Part shown: positions 1 to 10,150 of the stretch, piece by piece | Numbering within the stretch: the stretch's first letter is position 1 | How the letters are laid out: every line of letters begins with the position of its first letter | From: Holophagales bacterium | GTDB lineage: Bacteria > Acidobacteriota > Thermoanaerobaculia > UBA5066 | Direction: 5' to 3' | Assembly: GCA_016716705.1 (NCBI GenBank) | Contig: JADJVF010000010.1 | Location: 117,839-181,838 of the forward strand | DNA: 64,000 bases | The notes under the pieces: generated by a model | What the model saw: only the letters and a program-made list of their open reading frames with translations | Told to the model about the DNA's origin: nothing | The model's database searches: none | Translations under genes and position numbers: made by a program

Positions 1-173
1 TTCGCTTCCAGGCGGAAGCGGCGGACGCCGTCGGGATCTCCGATCAGGTCCGATGAGAGGAGCTTGATCGCGACCGTCCGGTCGAGCGACGGCTGATGGG
101 CGCGGTAGACGACGCCCATGCCTCCCCGGCCGAGTTCGGCCTCGATGAGATATTTTCCGAGCTGCTTCCTCAT
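1..173 (-). CDS. Ser/Thr protein kinase (Hanks type), N-terminal fragment cut by window edge
   Basis: Reading the minus strand from the ATG at 173 gives an uninterrupted 57-codon frame that runs off the left edge. It contains the glycine-rich nucleotide loop LGRGGMGVVYRA (Gly15, Gly17, Gly20) and the VAIKLL strand with the invariant lysine at residue 37. These are subdomains I and II of bacterial PknB-type kinases, which phosphorylate proteins on Ser/Thr in the cytoplasm. The catalytic HRD and DFG motifs would lie outside the window, so activity cannot be judged. The gene is divergent from the ABC permease gene, with only about nine bases between the two start codons. Confidence 0.85.
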   Translation of the reverse strand, partial: MRKQLGKYLIEAELGRGGMGVVYRAHQPSLDRTVAIKLLSSDLIGDPDGVRRFRLEA

Positions 174-182
174 TGCGCGACG

Positions 183-1439
183 ATGATTCCGATGGGCGAG
201 TTTACGTCAGCCGCGGAGGCGACCCCGAGCCGGAAGGCGACGGTCGCCACCGACGAGACCTGGGCCCGGGCGGCGGAGGCCGCCGTCGAGGCGCTCCGGC
301 TCGACCCTCAGAGGACTCGCGCCGGCCTCCTCTGCGTCGCGGCCGGTGCGGCGGTCGTGGTGGCTCTCGTGTCGATCGTCCAGGGGGGCCGGCGCGAGCT
401 CCTCCGCTCGGTGGAGGCCGCGGGCCCCTCGAACGTCTTCGTGAGGGCCGAGCGAGGGGCGCCGACCCCGCTCACGACGGCCGGCATCGAGGCCGCGCGC
501 GTCCGGTTCCCGGGCCTCGTGGGAGCCTCCGGGGTCCGGGCCGTCCCGGCCGTCGTGAGGAGCGGGACGGCCGAGGTCCCCGCCACCGTCTACGGAGTCG
601 ATCCGGAGGCGCTCGCGCTTTTCGGCCTGAAGGCGGAGAGGGGCCGGCTTCTCGGCGCGTACGACGGGCGTTCGCGGGCGCGCATCGGCCTGCTCGGCGC
701 CCGGCTCGCCGCCCAGCTCGCCCGCCATGGCGACCCGCTCGGAACGCGCCTCTCCGCCGGCGGCGAGACCTACGAGGTCGCGGGGCTCCTCCGGGGCTCG
801 GCCGCGGTCGCCGGCAGCGGCGGCGAGCTGGCGGGCGTCGACTGGGACTCGGGCCTCCTCGTCCCCCTCGGCGCCGAGCCGCGCAGTTCGGCCTCGCCGC
901 CGGGCGACTACCCGGTCGACCTTCTCGCCCTTCGCTTCGCCGATCCTGCCGAGGCGGCGAGCGCAGCCCGCCTCCTGGTGCCGCTCGTCCCGGCGGGCTC
1001 CGCCGTGACGACACCGACGCAGGCTGTCGAGCAGTACCGCGCGGCGCACCGCTCTTTCGACCGCGTCGTCCTCCTCGTCTCGATCCTCACCGCCGCCTCC
1101 GCCGCGTTCGGCGTCACGAACCTCCTCCGCGCCTCGGTGCGGGCCCGCTCGCTCGAGATCGGCCTTCGCCGCGCCACCGGGGCGCGCCGCGAGGACGTCC
1201 GCCTCCAGTTCCTCGCCGAGGGCCTTCTCCTCGGCCTCGGCGGCGGGCTTCTCGGGATCCTGCTGGGGGCGCTCCTCTCCCTGACGCTCCTCTCGCGCGC
1301 GGGGTGGACTCCGCACTTCGCGCCGGGGACGCTCCTCCTCCTCGCCGGCGGCTCGGCCGCCTTCGGCATCGCCGCAGGCATCCGCCCCGCGAACGAGGCG
1401 GCCGCGCTCGACCCGGCTGCGACCCTGAGGCTCGAGTGA
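183..1439 (+). CDS. MacB/FtsX-family ABC transporter permease
   Basis: This is an inner-membrane permease of the MacB/FtsX type (418 aa). It has one N-terminal membrane helix (about residues 48-66), a periplasmic MacB core-like domain of about 200 residues, and three C-terminal helices within an FtsX domain, including the conserved stretch LEIGLRRATGARREDV. The ATG at 183 was chosen because an upstream in-frame ATG at 96 would overlap the divergent kinase gene; 192 is also possible. The stop overlaps the tolC-like start by four bases (GTGA), so the two are translationally coupled. No ABC ATPase is encoded nearby, which is odd for a MacB-type exporter; the ATPase is presumably elsewhere. Confidence 0.85.
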   Translation: MIPMGEFTSAAEATPSRKATVATDETWARAAEAAVEALRLDPQRTRAGLLCVAAGAAVVVALVSIVQGGRRELLRSVEAAGPSNVFVRAERGAPTPLTTAGIEAARVRFPGLVGASGVRAVPAVVRSGTAEVPATVYGVDPEALALFGLKAERGRLLGAYDGRSRARIGLLGARLAAQLARHGDPLGTRLSAGGETYEVAGLLRGSAAVAGSGGELAGVDWDSGLLVPLGAEPRSSASPPGDYPVDLLALRFADPAEAASAARLLVPLVPAGSAVTTPTQAVEQYRAAHRSFDRVVLLVSILTAASAAFGVTNLLRASVRARSLEIGLRRATGARREDVRLQFLAEGLLLGLGGGLLGILLGALLSLTLLSRAGWTPHFAPGTLLLLAGGSAAFGIAAGIRPANEAAALDPAATLRLE

Positions 1440-2869
1440 GCGCCAGGCTCCTCCTCGCCGCGACTCTCGTCTCCACTCTTGCCTCGACGCTGTTCACCTC
1501 TCCCGCCTCCGCTCTCGTCGCGCCGCCGGCCGAGGAGCTCCCCGTCGCGAAGGCCGTCGAGACCGCCCTCATCGGCAACCCCGATCTCCTCGACGCCGTC
1601 GACAGCGCCGCGATCGCCGCCGCGACCCTCTCCTCCGCCCGCTCCGCGTTCCTGCCGCAGATCACGCCGTTCCTCGCGCCCAGTTTCCGGGACGGCGGCA
1701 CCCCCGCGCTGAGCCGCTACGGCGTCATCGTCTCGGAGCAGCTTCCGTTCGGCCCGCGTCTTTCCGGGAGTGCCGAGGCGGCCCGGCTCGAGGAGGGCGG
1801 CGACTGGAGCTCCTACTACTCGCTCTCGCTTTCGCAGCCGCTCCTTCGCGGCCTCGACCCCGCCGTCACCCGCGAGCCTCTCCGCGCGGCGGGGAGGCAG
1901 GTGGACACCGTCGGCCGGAACCTCTCGATCCAGAAGCGGCGCACGGTCGTCGCCGTCTGGAGCGCCTACCTCGCGTCGATCCTCCAGGGCGAGCTCGTGG
2001 GGGAGGCCGCCGGGCGGACCCAGCGGGCCGAGACGATCCTCGAGTCGAGCCGCGCCAAGGAGCAGGCCGGGAGCGTCTCGCGCCTCGACGTGCTCCGGGC
2101 CGAGCAGCTCGTCGCGCAGTCCCGCTCGCAGGAGAACGACACCCGCAACGCCCTGGACGATGCCCTCGACCTCCTCGCCCGCCTCCTCGGCCGGCCCGCC
2201 GGGAGCCGCTGGCGCCTCGTCTCCCCCGAGCGCCTCCCGGTCGCCGTTCCGACCGAGGAGGAGGCGATCGCCGCGGCCCTCTCCTCCCGCGAGGAGGTCG
2301 TCGAAGCACGCGAGCGCGTGACGGACGCCGAGTTCCAGCTCCGGATCGCCAAGAGCCTCCTCCTCCCCTCGCTCGACGCCGGACTGTCGTGGACCGCCGC
2401 CGGGAACGGGAACCGCCTCGGGAACGCCCTGGGGTCTCCGGGTCCCTCCGTCTGGACCTTCGGCCTCTCCTCGCAGGCCCCGCTGAACCTCGGCGCGCAG
2501 CTCGCCGCGAAGAGCCAGGCCGAGGTGACTCTCCGGAGCGCGCGCCGCGGCGTCGAGTCGCTCGAGGCGGACGTCGTCCGGCAGGTCCGCGCCGCGGCCC
2601 GGCGCCTCGCGACCGCCCGCGACCGGCTCGCCCTCGACGAGGCGAACGAAGGGGTCGCGAAGATGCAGCTCGAGGTCGCCCAGCTCCGCTTCGGCAAGGG
2701 GCTCAGCGACAATTTCTTCGTCGTCGACGCCGAGGGGCTCTACAACTCCGCGCGGGTCTCCCTCCTGACCTCGCGCCAGCAGGTCCTCCTCTACGAGCTC
2801 GCCCTCCTCGCCGAGGCCGGAATCCTGCGGCCCGAGGAGTTCCTCCCCCGTCCGGCCCCGGCGCCGTAA
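1436..2869 (+). CDS. TolC-family outer-membrane efflux protein
   Basis: A 477-residue TolC/OEP-type outer-membrane channel. It begins at GTG 1436, which overlaps the TGA of the permease gene. A signal peptide (about residues 1-24, ending in an A-x-A-like SPASA) is followed by two long helical OEP repeats rich in heptad Leu/Ala with E-A-R and R-L-D-V-L-R-A-E-Q segments, as in the periplasmic coiled-coil barrel of TolC. It sits between the permease and a membrane fusion protein gene, which is the usual composition of a tripartite exporter. The substrate cannot be deduced. Confidence 0.88.
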   Translation: MSARLLLAATLVSTLASTLFTSPASALVAPPAEELPVAKAVETALIGNPDLLDAVDSAAIAAATLSSARSAFLPQITPFLAPSFRDGGTPALSRYGVIVSEQLPFGPRLSGSAEAARLEEGGDWSSYYSLSLSQPLLRGLDPAVTREPLRAAGRQVDTVGRNLSIQKRRTVVAVWSAYLASILQGELVGEAAGRTQRAETILESSRAKEQAGSVSRLDVLRAEQLVAQSRSQENDTRNALDDALDLLARLLGRPAGSRWRLVSPERLPVAVPTEEEAIAAALSSREEVVEARERVTDAEFQLRIAKSLLLPSLDAGLSWTAAGNGNRLGNALGSPGPSVWTFGLSSQAPLNLGAQLAAKSQAEVTLRSARRGVESLEADVVRQVRAAARRLATARDRLALDEANEGVAKMQLEVAQLRFGKGLSDNFFVVDAEGLYNSARVSLLTSRQQVLLYELALLAEAGILRPEEFLPRPAPAP

Positions 2870-2885
2870 ACTGCGGGGAGCTCCC

Positions 2886-4370
2886 ATGCTCGACGCTGTC
2901 CGCATCGCGCCGGCCGTGCGCCGTTTTCGCGAGGCGCTCTCGCTCCTCGGCGCCCTGTCGCCGCGGAAGAAGGCCCTCCTCGCCGCCGGCGCGGCCGTGC
3001 TCGTCCTCGCGGCCGCGCTTCTCGTCCGGCGAGCAGCCGTCTCCGACGTCGTCGGCGAGGTTCGCGCCGTGCGCGGCCCGCTCCGGATCACCGTCGCCGT
3101 CTCGGGCCTCCTCGCCCCGGCCCGCGCCGAGAGCTACGGCCCGGAGGTCGCGGGGGTCGAGATGAAGGTCGCCGAGCTCGCCCCGGAGGGAACGTGGGTC
3201 GCGCCGGGGGCGCTCCTCGTCCGCTTCGACGACGCCCCCTTCCGCCGCGAGCTGGAAGTCGCCCGCTCCCGCCTCGTCCAGACCTCCGGCGAGGCCGAGC
3301 AGGCCCGGCAGGCTCTGCGCGCCCTCCTCGCCACGCAGCAGAGCGAGCGCCTCGAGGCCTCGGCGGCGTTCGCCCGCGCCGACCTCGACCTGAGGACGTT
3401 CGTCAACGGCGTCGCCCCGCTTCAGGTCCAGCAGTCCGCGGCCGCCGTCGAGCGGGCCCGGCGGGAGATGGACGAGTCACGGCAGAAGCTCGAGGGGCTC
3501 GCCCCGTTTGCCGAGAAGGGGTACGTCTCGCGCGACGAGCTGCGCTCGGCCGAGCGGCGGGCCACCGAGGCGCAGGCCGATCTCGTTCTCGCCGAGCAGC
3601 AGCACTCCACGCTGACCCGCTTCACCCACCCCCAGCTCCTCGCGCAGAAGACGCAGGAGGTCGAGTCGAGGAAGGCCGCCCTGAAGGTCGTCTCCGAGAA
3701 GACCGCCGCGCAGGCGGCCCAGGCGAAGGCGGCCGCCGACCTCGCCGACGCCCGCGCCGCCGAGGCCGCCCGCACCGTCGCCGACGTCGAACGCCGCATC
3801 GCCCTCTGCACGGTGACCGCGCGCTCGCCCGGCCTCGTCGTCCACCGGGAGATCTTCGAGAAGGGCGGCGAGAAGCGGCGCGTCCGCGTCGGCGACGCCG
3901 TCTTCGCGGGACAGCCCGTCCTCGACCTCCCCGACCTCTCCGAGATGCTCGTCGAGACGAGGGTGAAGGAAGGGGAGATCCATCGCGTCGAGCCCGGCCA
4001 GAAGGCCGAGGTCCGACTCGAGGCGTTCCCCGACGAGACCTTCGCCGCCACCGTCCTGCGCCTCGGGGCCCTCACGGCCGGCGACAAGGGCGAGGCGCGC
4101 ACGTTCCCCCTCGTCCTGAAGCTCGCCAAGACCGAGCCGCGTCTGCGCCCCGGCATGAGCGCCCAGGCCCTCGTCCTGGCCGGCGAGGTGAAGGACGCCG
4201 TCCAGGTTCCCGTCGACGCCGTCCGCTACGAGGGCGACCAGGCCGTCTGCACCGTCCGGACCGTCACCGGAACCGAGACGCGCAGGGTGAAGACCGGCCG
4301 CAGCAACGCCTTCTTCGTCGAGATCCGCGAAGGCCTCTCCGAGGGCGACGTCGTCCTCATCTCCCGCTAG
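2886..4370 (+). CDS. HlyD/MacA-type periplasmic membrane fusion protein
   Basis: This 494-residue protein has a short cytoplasmic N-terminus, one membrane anchor (about residues 28-48), a split lipoyl-like domain, a long Ala/Glu/Arg-rich coiled coil (about 120-300, with a repeated VESRKAAL-type pattern), and a beta-barrel plus C-terminal domain. This is the plan of HlyD/MacA adaptor proteins that link an inner-membrane transporter to TolC. A GGGAG ribosome binding site lies just before the ATG. It is the last gene of the permease-TolC-adaptor operon. The coiled coil is longer than in RND adaptors, which fits an ABC-type exporter. Confidence 0.85.
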   Translation: MLDAVRIAPAVRRFREALSLLGALSPRKKALLAAGAAVLVLAAALLVRRAAVSDVVGEVRAVRGPLRITVAVSGLLAPARAESYGPEVAGVEMKVAELAPEGTWVAPGALLVRFDDAPFRRELEVARSRLVQTSGEAEQARQALRALLATQQSERLEASAAFARADLDLRTFVNGVAPLQVQQSAAAVERARREMDESRQKLEGLAPFAEKGYVSRDELRSAERRATEAQADLVLAEQQHSTLTRFTHPQLLAQKTQEVESRKAALKVVSEKTAAQAAQAKAAADLADARAAEAARTVADVERRIALCTVTARSPGLVVHREIFEKGGEKRRVRVGDAVFAGQPVLDLPDLSEMLVETRVKEGEIHRVEPGQKAEVRLEAFPDETFAATVLRLGALTAGDKGEARTFPLVLKLAKTEPRLRPGMSAQALVLAGEVKDAVQVPVDAVRYEGDQAVCTVRTVTGTETRRVKTGRSNAFFVEIREGLSEGDVVLISR

Positions 4371-4382
4371 GTCACGATCTCT

Positions 4383-5195
4383 TCACGGCTTTGCCGCCCT
4401 CGCGATCGCGTCGAGGAAGCCCAGGTGCGACCCCGTCAGCCAGTGGCCGCCGTCGACGGGGAGGCAGGCTCCCGTGATGTAGCCCGCCTTCGCCTCGTCG
4501 GCGAGGAAGGCGATCGACTCGGCGACCTCGGCGGCCGTCGTGTAGCGGCGGAGGGGGATCGACTCGACGATCTCCCTCGCCAGGGTCTCGTCGAGCCAGA
4601 GGTTCTTGTCGGTCCCCTCGGAGCGAAACGGCCCGGGCGAGACGGCGTTCGCGCGGATCCCGTGTCGCGCCCACTCGACCGCGAGGGTCCGCGTCAGCGC
4701 GAGGACGCCCGCCTTCGCCGAGGCGGAGTGGATGACGCCCGGCCCGGCGGCCCAGGCGTAGTCCGCGACGATCGTGACGATCGAACGTCCCTTCCCGTCC
4801 GCGGCGTGGGCCTCGATCATCTTCCGCCCGAAGGCCGAGCAGCAGTAGAACGTGCCGTTGAGAACGATCTCGATGACCGCCTTCCAGCCGTTCGGCGAGA
4901 GCTTCTCGGCGGGGCAGACGAAGTTCCCCGCGGCGTTGGCGAGGAGGACGTCGAGGGCACCCCAGCGCTCGTGGAGCGCGGCGGCCATCTTCGCCACGTC
5001 GTCGTCGTACCGGACGTCGCAGGCGAAGGTCGCGACGTCGGCGGCGCCCGCGGCCGCGATCTCCCTCGACGCCGCTTCCAGCACCTCCGTGCGCCGGCCG
5101 CAGATCGCCACGCGGTCTCCCTCTCGCGCGAAGCGCAGCGCCGCCGCCTTGCCGAGCCCCGTCCCGCCCCCGGTCACCAGCACCGTTCTCGCCAT
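4383..5195 (-). CDS. Short-chain dehydrogenase of the 2,4-dienoyl-CoA reductase type
   Basis: A 270-residue SDR. The NAD(P)-binding motif TGGGTGLG is at residues 8-15, followed by the NAAGNF motif. The usual YxxxK catalytic pair is replaced by the arrangement Y-x10-S-x3-K (ADYAW...HSASAKAGV), which is the active-site pattern of mitochondrial and peroxisomal 2,4-dienoyl-CoA reductases. The segment KLSPNGWKAVIEIVLNGT also resembles that family. The expected reaction is NADPH-dependent reduction of 2,4-dienoyl-CoA during beta-oxidation of unsaturated fatty acids. It is transcribed convergently to the efflux operon. The family assignment is firm from the motif spacing; substrate specificity is inferred. 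Confidence 0.85.
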   Translation of the reverse strand: MARTVLVTGGGTGLGKAAALRFAREGDRVAICGRRTEVLEAASREIAAAGAADVATFACDVRYDDDVAKMAAALHERWGALDVLLANAAGNFVCPAEKLSPNGWKAVIEIVLNGTFYCCSAFGRKMIEAHAADGKGRSIVTIVADYAWAAGPGVIHSASAKAGVLALTRTLAVEWARHGIRANAVSPGPFRSEGTDKNLWLDETLAREIVESIPLRRYTTAAEVAESIAFLADEAKAGYITGACLPVDGGHWLTGSHLGFLDAIARAAKP

Positions 5196-5300
5196 TCCCG
5201 CCTCCTCGCGCCTCGCCGTCGGATCTCGATACGTTAACCCCTCGACGTCCCCAGGCGCCCCGTCCGGCCGAACCGCGGCGGCCTCCCTATACTCCCGGTC

Positions 5301-5627
5301 GTGAACCGGGAACGCTGGACTTCCTTTCCCGCCTCGACCGCCCCGGAGCTCGCGCTCCTCGACGCGATCAGCGGGACCTCCGCGCACCGCAACGTGACGG
5401 TCGTCGGAGCGGACGGGCGCGGGCGTCCCCTCGCCGCGGTCTTCTCGATCGGCGTCGAGGCCCCCTTCGACGGGAAGGCCGACGTCGGCGTGAAGCTCCT
5501 CTTCGAGAGGACTGGCCCCGGCGCCGAAGACCGCTTCGTCATGGACCCGTGGGAGCTCCTCGACCAGTTCCTCCGCGAGGCCGTGGCGGACGCGGAGGCG
5601 CGGCGAAAGCTCTCTGCCGCGCCGTGA
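5301..5627 (+). CDS. Small conserved-looking protein of unknown function
   Basis: A 108-residue soluble protein starting at GTG 5301. No family is recognised. It appears as a compact alpha/beta domain with a beta-strand-like stretch (residues 28-60) and an acidic C-terminal helix containing DPWELLDQFLREAVADAEAR. No signal peptide or membrane segment is seen. Its TGA overlaps a GTG that is the most plausible start of the downstream Lhr helicase gene, so the two probably form a coupled pair. There is no clear ribosome binding site, so its start is uncertain. Confidence 0.55.
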   Translation: MNRERWTSFPASTAPELALLDAISGTSAHRNVTVVGADGRGRPLAAVFSIGVEAPFDGKADVGVKLLFERTGPGAEDRFVMDPWELLDQFLREAVADAEARRKLSAAP

Positions 5628-8600
5628 AGCCCCGCTCGCGCTGGTCTCCCTGCCGCCGCCGTCCGACCCGCTCGAGCTCTTCCACCCTGCCGTCACGTCC
5701 TGGTTCCGCGAGACGTTTCCCGAAGGACCGACCGCCGCCCAGAACGGCGCCTGGCCGGCGATCGCCGCCGGAGAGAACGTCCTCCTCGTCTCGCCGACCG
5801 GCACCGGCAAGACGCTCGCCGCGTTCCTCGTCTCGCTGGATGCGATCCTCCGCCGCCGCCTCGCGGGGGACGGCGCCCCGCGCCTCGCCACGCTCTACGT
5901 CTCGCCGCTGAAGGCGCTCGACAACGACGTCCACCGCAACCTCGAGCGGCCGCGCGCCGGCATCGCGAGACACCTCGGCGCCGACCGGGTGCCGATCACG
6001 ACCGCGGTGCGGACGGGCGACACCCCGTCGCGCGAGCGTACGAGCCAGCTGAAAGCCCCGCCCGACATCCTCATCACGACGCCGGAATCTCTCTACCTGA
6101 TGCTGACCGGGTCGGGGCGCCGGGCGCTCGAGGGGGTCTCGACGGTGATCCTCGACGAGATCCACTCCGTCGCCGGGACGAAGCGCGGCAGCCACCTCGT
6201 TCTCTCCCTCGAGCGGCTCGAGGAGCTCGTCGCGCGGGCGGGGGGCGTCTCGCCTCAGCGAATCGCGTTGTCGGCCACGGTGGCGCCCATCGACGTCGTC
6301 GCTTCCTTCGCCGCCGGGACGGGGCGCGCCATGCGCCCGGTGGTCGTCGCGGCCCGCAAGTCGCTCGACCTGACCGTCACCTCCCCGGCGAGCGACTTCC
6401 GCTCGCTCCCCGACGGCTCGGCGTGGGGACCGGCGATCGAGACGGTGTTGAGAGAGGTCGAGGCGCGGAAGACGACTCTCGTCTTCTGCAACAACCGTCG
6501 GCTGGCCGAGAAGGTCGCCCGCAAGCTCTCCGACGCCACCGGCACCGACGTCCCGACGCACCACGGCTCCGTGTCGCGCCCGATGCGCGAGAAGATCGAA
6601 GCGGCCCTCAAGTCGGGCACCCTCCCGGTCCTCGTCGCGACCGGCTCCCTCGAGCTCGGGATCGACGTCGGGCACGTCGACTCGGTCGTCCTCCTCGAGA
6701 GCCCGAAGGGAATCGCACGCGGGCTCCAGCGGGTGGGGCGCTCCGGTCACCTCGTCGGCGAGACGGCGCGCGGGCTCTTCGTTCCGCTCTACCTCGACGA
6801 CCTCTTCGAGAGCGCGGCGACCGCCGAGGCGATGCGGGAAGGCGCCGTCGAGGAGACGCGCCCGCCCGATTTCCCGCTCGACGTCCTCGCCCAGCAGCTC
6901 GTCGCCGAGACCGTCGCACGGGCCGGAGACGGTCTCCCCGTCACCGCAGCCGAACTCTTCGCGCTCGCGCGGAAGGCCTGGCCCTACCGCGCCCTCCCCC
7001 GCTCGCTCTTCCTCGAGACTCTCGCGATGCTCTCGGGGAAGTACCCGAGGGAGCGGTTTGCCGCCCTGGCGCCGAAGCTCGTCTGGGACCGCGCGACGGA
7101 CCGCGTGACGCCCCTTCCCGGCGCCCGCCTCGCCGCCCTCCTCGACGGCGGGACGATCGGCGACCGGGGCACCTTCCGCGCCGTCCTGCCGGACCGGAAG
7201 ACCGCCGTCGGCGAGCTGGACGAGGAGTTCGTCCACGAGACGAAGGAGGGGGACGTCTTCCTCCTCGGCTCGCGGGCGTGGCGGGCGATCGAGATCGGGC
7301 ACAGCACCGTCGTCGTCGAGGAGGCGCACGGCCAGCCCGCGCCGCGGATGCCCTTCTGGCGGGGCGAGGGGCTGGGCGAACGGGGGCTCTCGGCGAACGG
7401 ATCGGCCGGCTGAAGAGGTTCGTCGCCGAGCGTCTCGACGAGCCAGGGCTGGGCGACCTTCTCCTCGCCCGCTTCGCCACGACGCCGGACGCGGCGGCCG
7501 CGATCGTCGGCTCGGTCCGGCGTGAGGTGACCGACTCGGGCGGCCTCGCCTCCGACCGCGCCGTCGTCTTCGAGACGTTCCCCAACGACCTGGGCGACCC
7601 GTGCGTCGTCGTCCGCTCGCTCCTCGGGCGCGGCGTGAACCTCCCCTGGTCGCTCGTCCTCTCGGCGGTCCTCCGGGAAGAGACCGGCGTCGACGTCGAG
7701 ACCGTCGCCTCCGACGACGGCATCCTCCTGCGGACCCCCGGCGCCGAGCGGGAGGTGCCTCTCGAGCGGCTCTCGCGCATCGGTCCGGACGAGGCCAGGG
7801 AGCGGCTCCTCGCGCAGCTCCCGAACTCGCCGATGTTCGGCGCGCGCTTCCGCGAGAACGCCCAGCGCGCCCTCCTCCTTCCGCGCCTCCGGAGCGGGCG
7901 CCGAACCCCCTTCTGGCTCCAGCGGATCAAGGCGCGCGACCTCCTCCAGACGACGCGCTCTCTCCCGGATTTCCCCGTCGTCGCCGAGACGTATCGCGAC
8001 TGCCTGCGCGACCTCTGGGAGATGGACCGGCTTCTCGAGCTCCTCGCACGAATGGAGAAGGGCGAGGTCGAACGGATCCTCGACCGGCGGCGCGCGCCGT
8101 CGCCCGCGGCCGCGTCCCTCCTCTTCAAGTTCGTCGCGGTCTACATGTACGAGTGGGATGCCCCGCGCGCCGAGCGAGACCTTCACGCCGTCGCCGCGAA
8201 CCGCGCCCTCCTCGGCGAGGTCCTCGGCGAATCCCTCGACGACGGGCTCCGGCCCGAGGCAGCCGAGGCGGCCCGGGCCGACGCCACACGTCTCACGCCG
8301 CGTCGAATGGCCCGGACGGCCGAGGAGCTCCTTCTCGCCATAATGGAAAATCAAGACCTGACCCCACGGGAGATCCTCGAGCGATCTGTCGGGGACGGGG
8401 CCGCGTGGGTCGCGGAGCTCGAGGGGCGGGGATCGGTGCTGCGGGTGCAGGTCGCGGACGAGGAACGGCTCGTGGCGGCGGAGGACGCGGCGCTCTGGGC
8501 GGCGCTCGGCACGGGGACGCTGGCTCGGGAAGAGCGGGACCGGCTCGTCCTCGGGTACGTCGGGACGCGCGGGCCGGCGACGGCAGAGGAGATCGGGGCG

Positions 8601-10094
8601 CGTTACGGCCTCGGCGAAGAAGAGGTCCTCGACTCGCTCGAACGGCTGCGACTCGAAGCGCTCGTCGTGGCGGGCCGGCTCGGCGGGGCGGCGGGCGAGC
8701 GCCGGTTCGCAGGGGCGCGCCTCGCGGAGGCGATCCGGCGCAAGACGCTCTCGATCCTGCGTGGCGAGATCCGCCCGGTGCCGGCTTCGGTCCGCCGCGC
8801 GTTCGTCGCCCGGCGGCAGGGAGCCGTGGCGGGGGCGCGGTTTGCCGGTCCCGACGCGGCCGAGCGCGCCGTCGGCCTCCTGCGGGGCCTCGCGCTCCCG
8901 GCGGCCGCGTGGGAGGCGTCGGTCCTGCCAGCGCGGCTCGCCGAACCGGAGCCCGACGCCCTCGACGTCCTTTCCGCACGCGGCCTCCTCGTCTGGCGCC
9001 TCGGCGGGGAGAAGGAGCTGCGGTCGGCGCGGATAAGCCTCTTCTTCCGGGGCGAGGGGCGGTTCGTCCTGCCGGAGTGGACGCCGCCGATCGAGGCGCT
9101 CTCTCCGGAGGCCCGCGCCCTCCACGAGGCGCTCGCCCTCGGCGGGGCGTCCTTCCTCTCCGACCTCGCCGGTCCGCCCGGCCAGGCTCGGCCCCCCGAG
9201 GCGCTCGTGTCGCCCCTGCGGGAGCTCCTGCTCGCCGGCCTCGTCACCGGGGACGGCTTTCACGGCCTGCGGGAGCTGCTCCGGGCGAAACGGGCCGCGG
9301 CCGCGCCGCCGGAATCCACCTCGTCCTTCGGCCGGTCGCCGTCGCGTCCCGCGATCCGGGCCGCCGAGGCGCGCGTCGCCTCCCGCCTCGGTTTCGGATC
9401 CCGCTCGCCCGCCGCCAATTCGCACGTTCTCTCGGGGCGCTGGGCACTCCTTTCGGCGCCGTCCGTCCTCGGTCCCGAGCTCGGACCCGGCGAGCGCGCC
9501 GAGGCCTGGGCACGCCTCCTCCTGGCTCGCTGGGGCGTCGTGTCGCGCCCTGTCGTCGAGGCGGCCGAAAGCGCCGTTCGCTGGAGCGACGTGGCCCCCG
9601 CCTTCGCCCGGATGGAGCTGCGCGGCGACGTGAGGCGCGGAGAGTTCGTGGAGGGAGACGGGCCGCTCCAGTACGCCGAGCCCGAAGTCGTCGAAGAGCT
9701 GCGCCGGATGCGCGAAGCGCGGGACGAGGGAGAGCCGGGAGACGGCCTCGCCGCGCTTGCCGGCTCCGACCCCGCCCTCCTCGGGCTCGAGACGCCGCGC
9801 GAGGGGTACTGCGTCCTTCGCCACGGTGCGCCCGTCCTGACCTGCTCCGCTCAGGGAGAGCTCGACCTCGGCGAGACGCCCGCGTCCGACCGCGTTCTCC
9901 GCGCCGCGTTCACGGAGCTGCAGGGACTCCTCCGCCGCGCGCGCGACCCGCTCGGCCGGCCCCGGCGGCTCGTCGTGGCGACCGTCTCTTCCGCCGGCTC
10001 GCCGCGCCCTGCCGCCGGCTCGCCCCTGGCGCCGCTCTTCGAGGCGCTCGGCTTCACGCGGGACGGAACCGCCTACGCCTGGCGGGCGCTCTGA
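5624..10094 (+). CDS. lhr: Lhr-type superfamily-2 DNA helicase, interrupted by two frame breaks
   Basis: This large ATP-dependent DNA helicase is linked in other bacteria to DNA repair. Visible motifs are PTGTGKT (I), VSPLKALDND (Ia), TTPESL, DEIH within ILDEIHSVAG (II), LSATV (III) and QRVGRSGH (VI), followed by the winged-helix and long Lhr C-terminal region. The frame holding the motifs has no ATG, GTG or TTG start. GTG 5624, overlapping the previous stop, enters it if one C is restored to the C run at 5630-5633. A second break lies in the G run at 7368-7371, after PFWRGEG, where the protein continues one frame back as LGERIGRLKRF. Restoring both bases gives about 1490 residues, the usual Lhr length. 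The product is probably intact, with sequence errors; a true pseudogene is the alternative. Confidence 0.88.
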
Positions 10095-10101
10095 ACCAAG
10101 G

Positions 10102-10123
10102 GGGCGGGCCCGGAGGCCCGCCC
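10102..10123. terminator. GC-rich hairpin between convergent genes
   Basis: A perfect 9-bp stem (GGGCGGGCC with its complement, loop CGGA) lies between the convergent lhr and superoxide dismutase genes. There is only a short TT after it on the plus strand, so termination on either strand is inferred from position rather than from a U-tract. Confidence 0.5.
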
Positions 10124-10150
10124 TTACGGATTCCGGATCGGTCTGGTGAA

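Noticed and set aside
908..3091. Long antisense open frame opposite tolC and the adaptor gene
   Set aside because: It is the G+C-driven reverse frame of the efflux genes; it is Arg/Glu/Gly-rich, low-complexity and has no recognisable domain.
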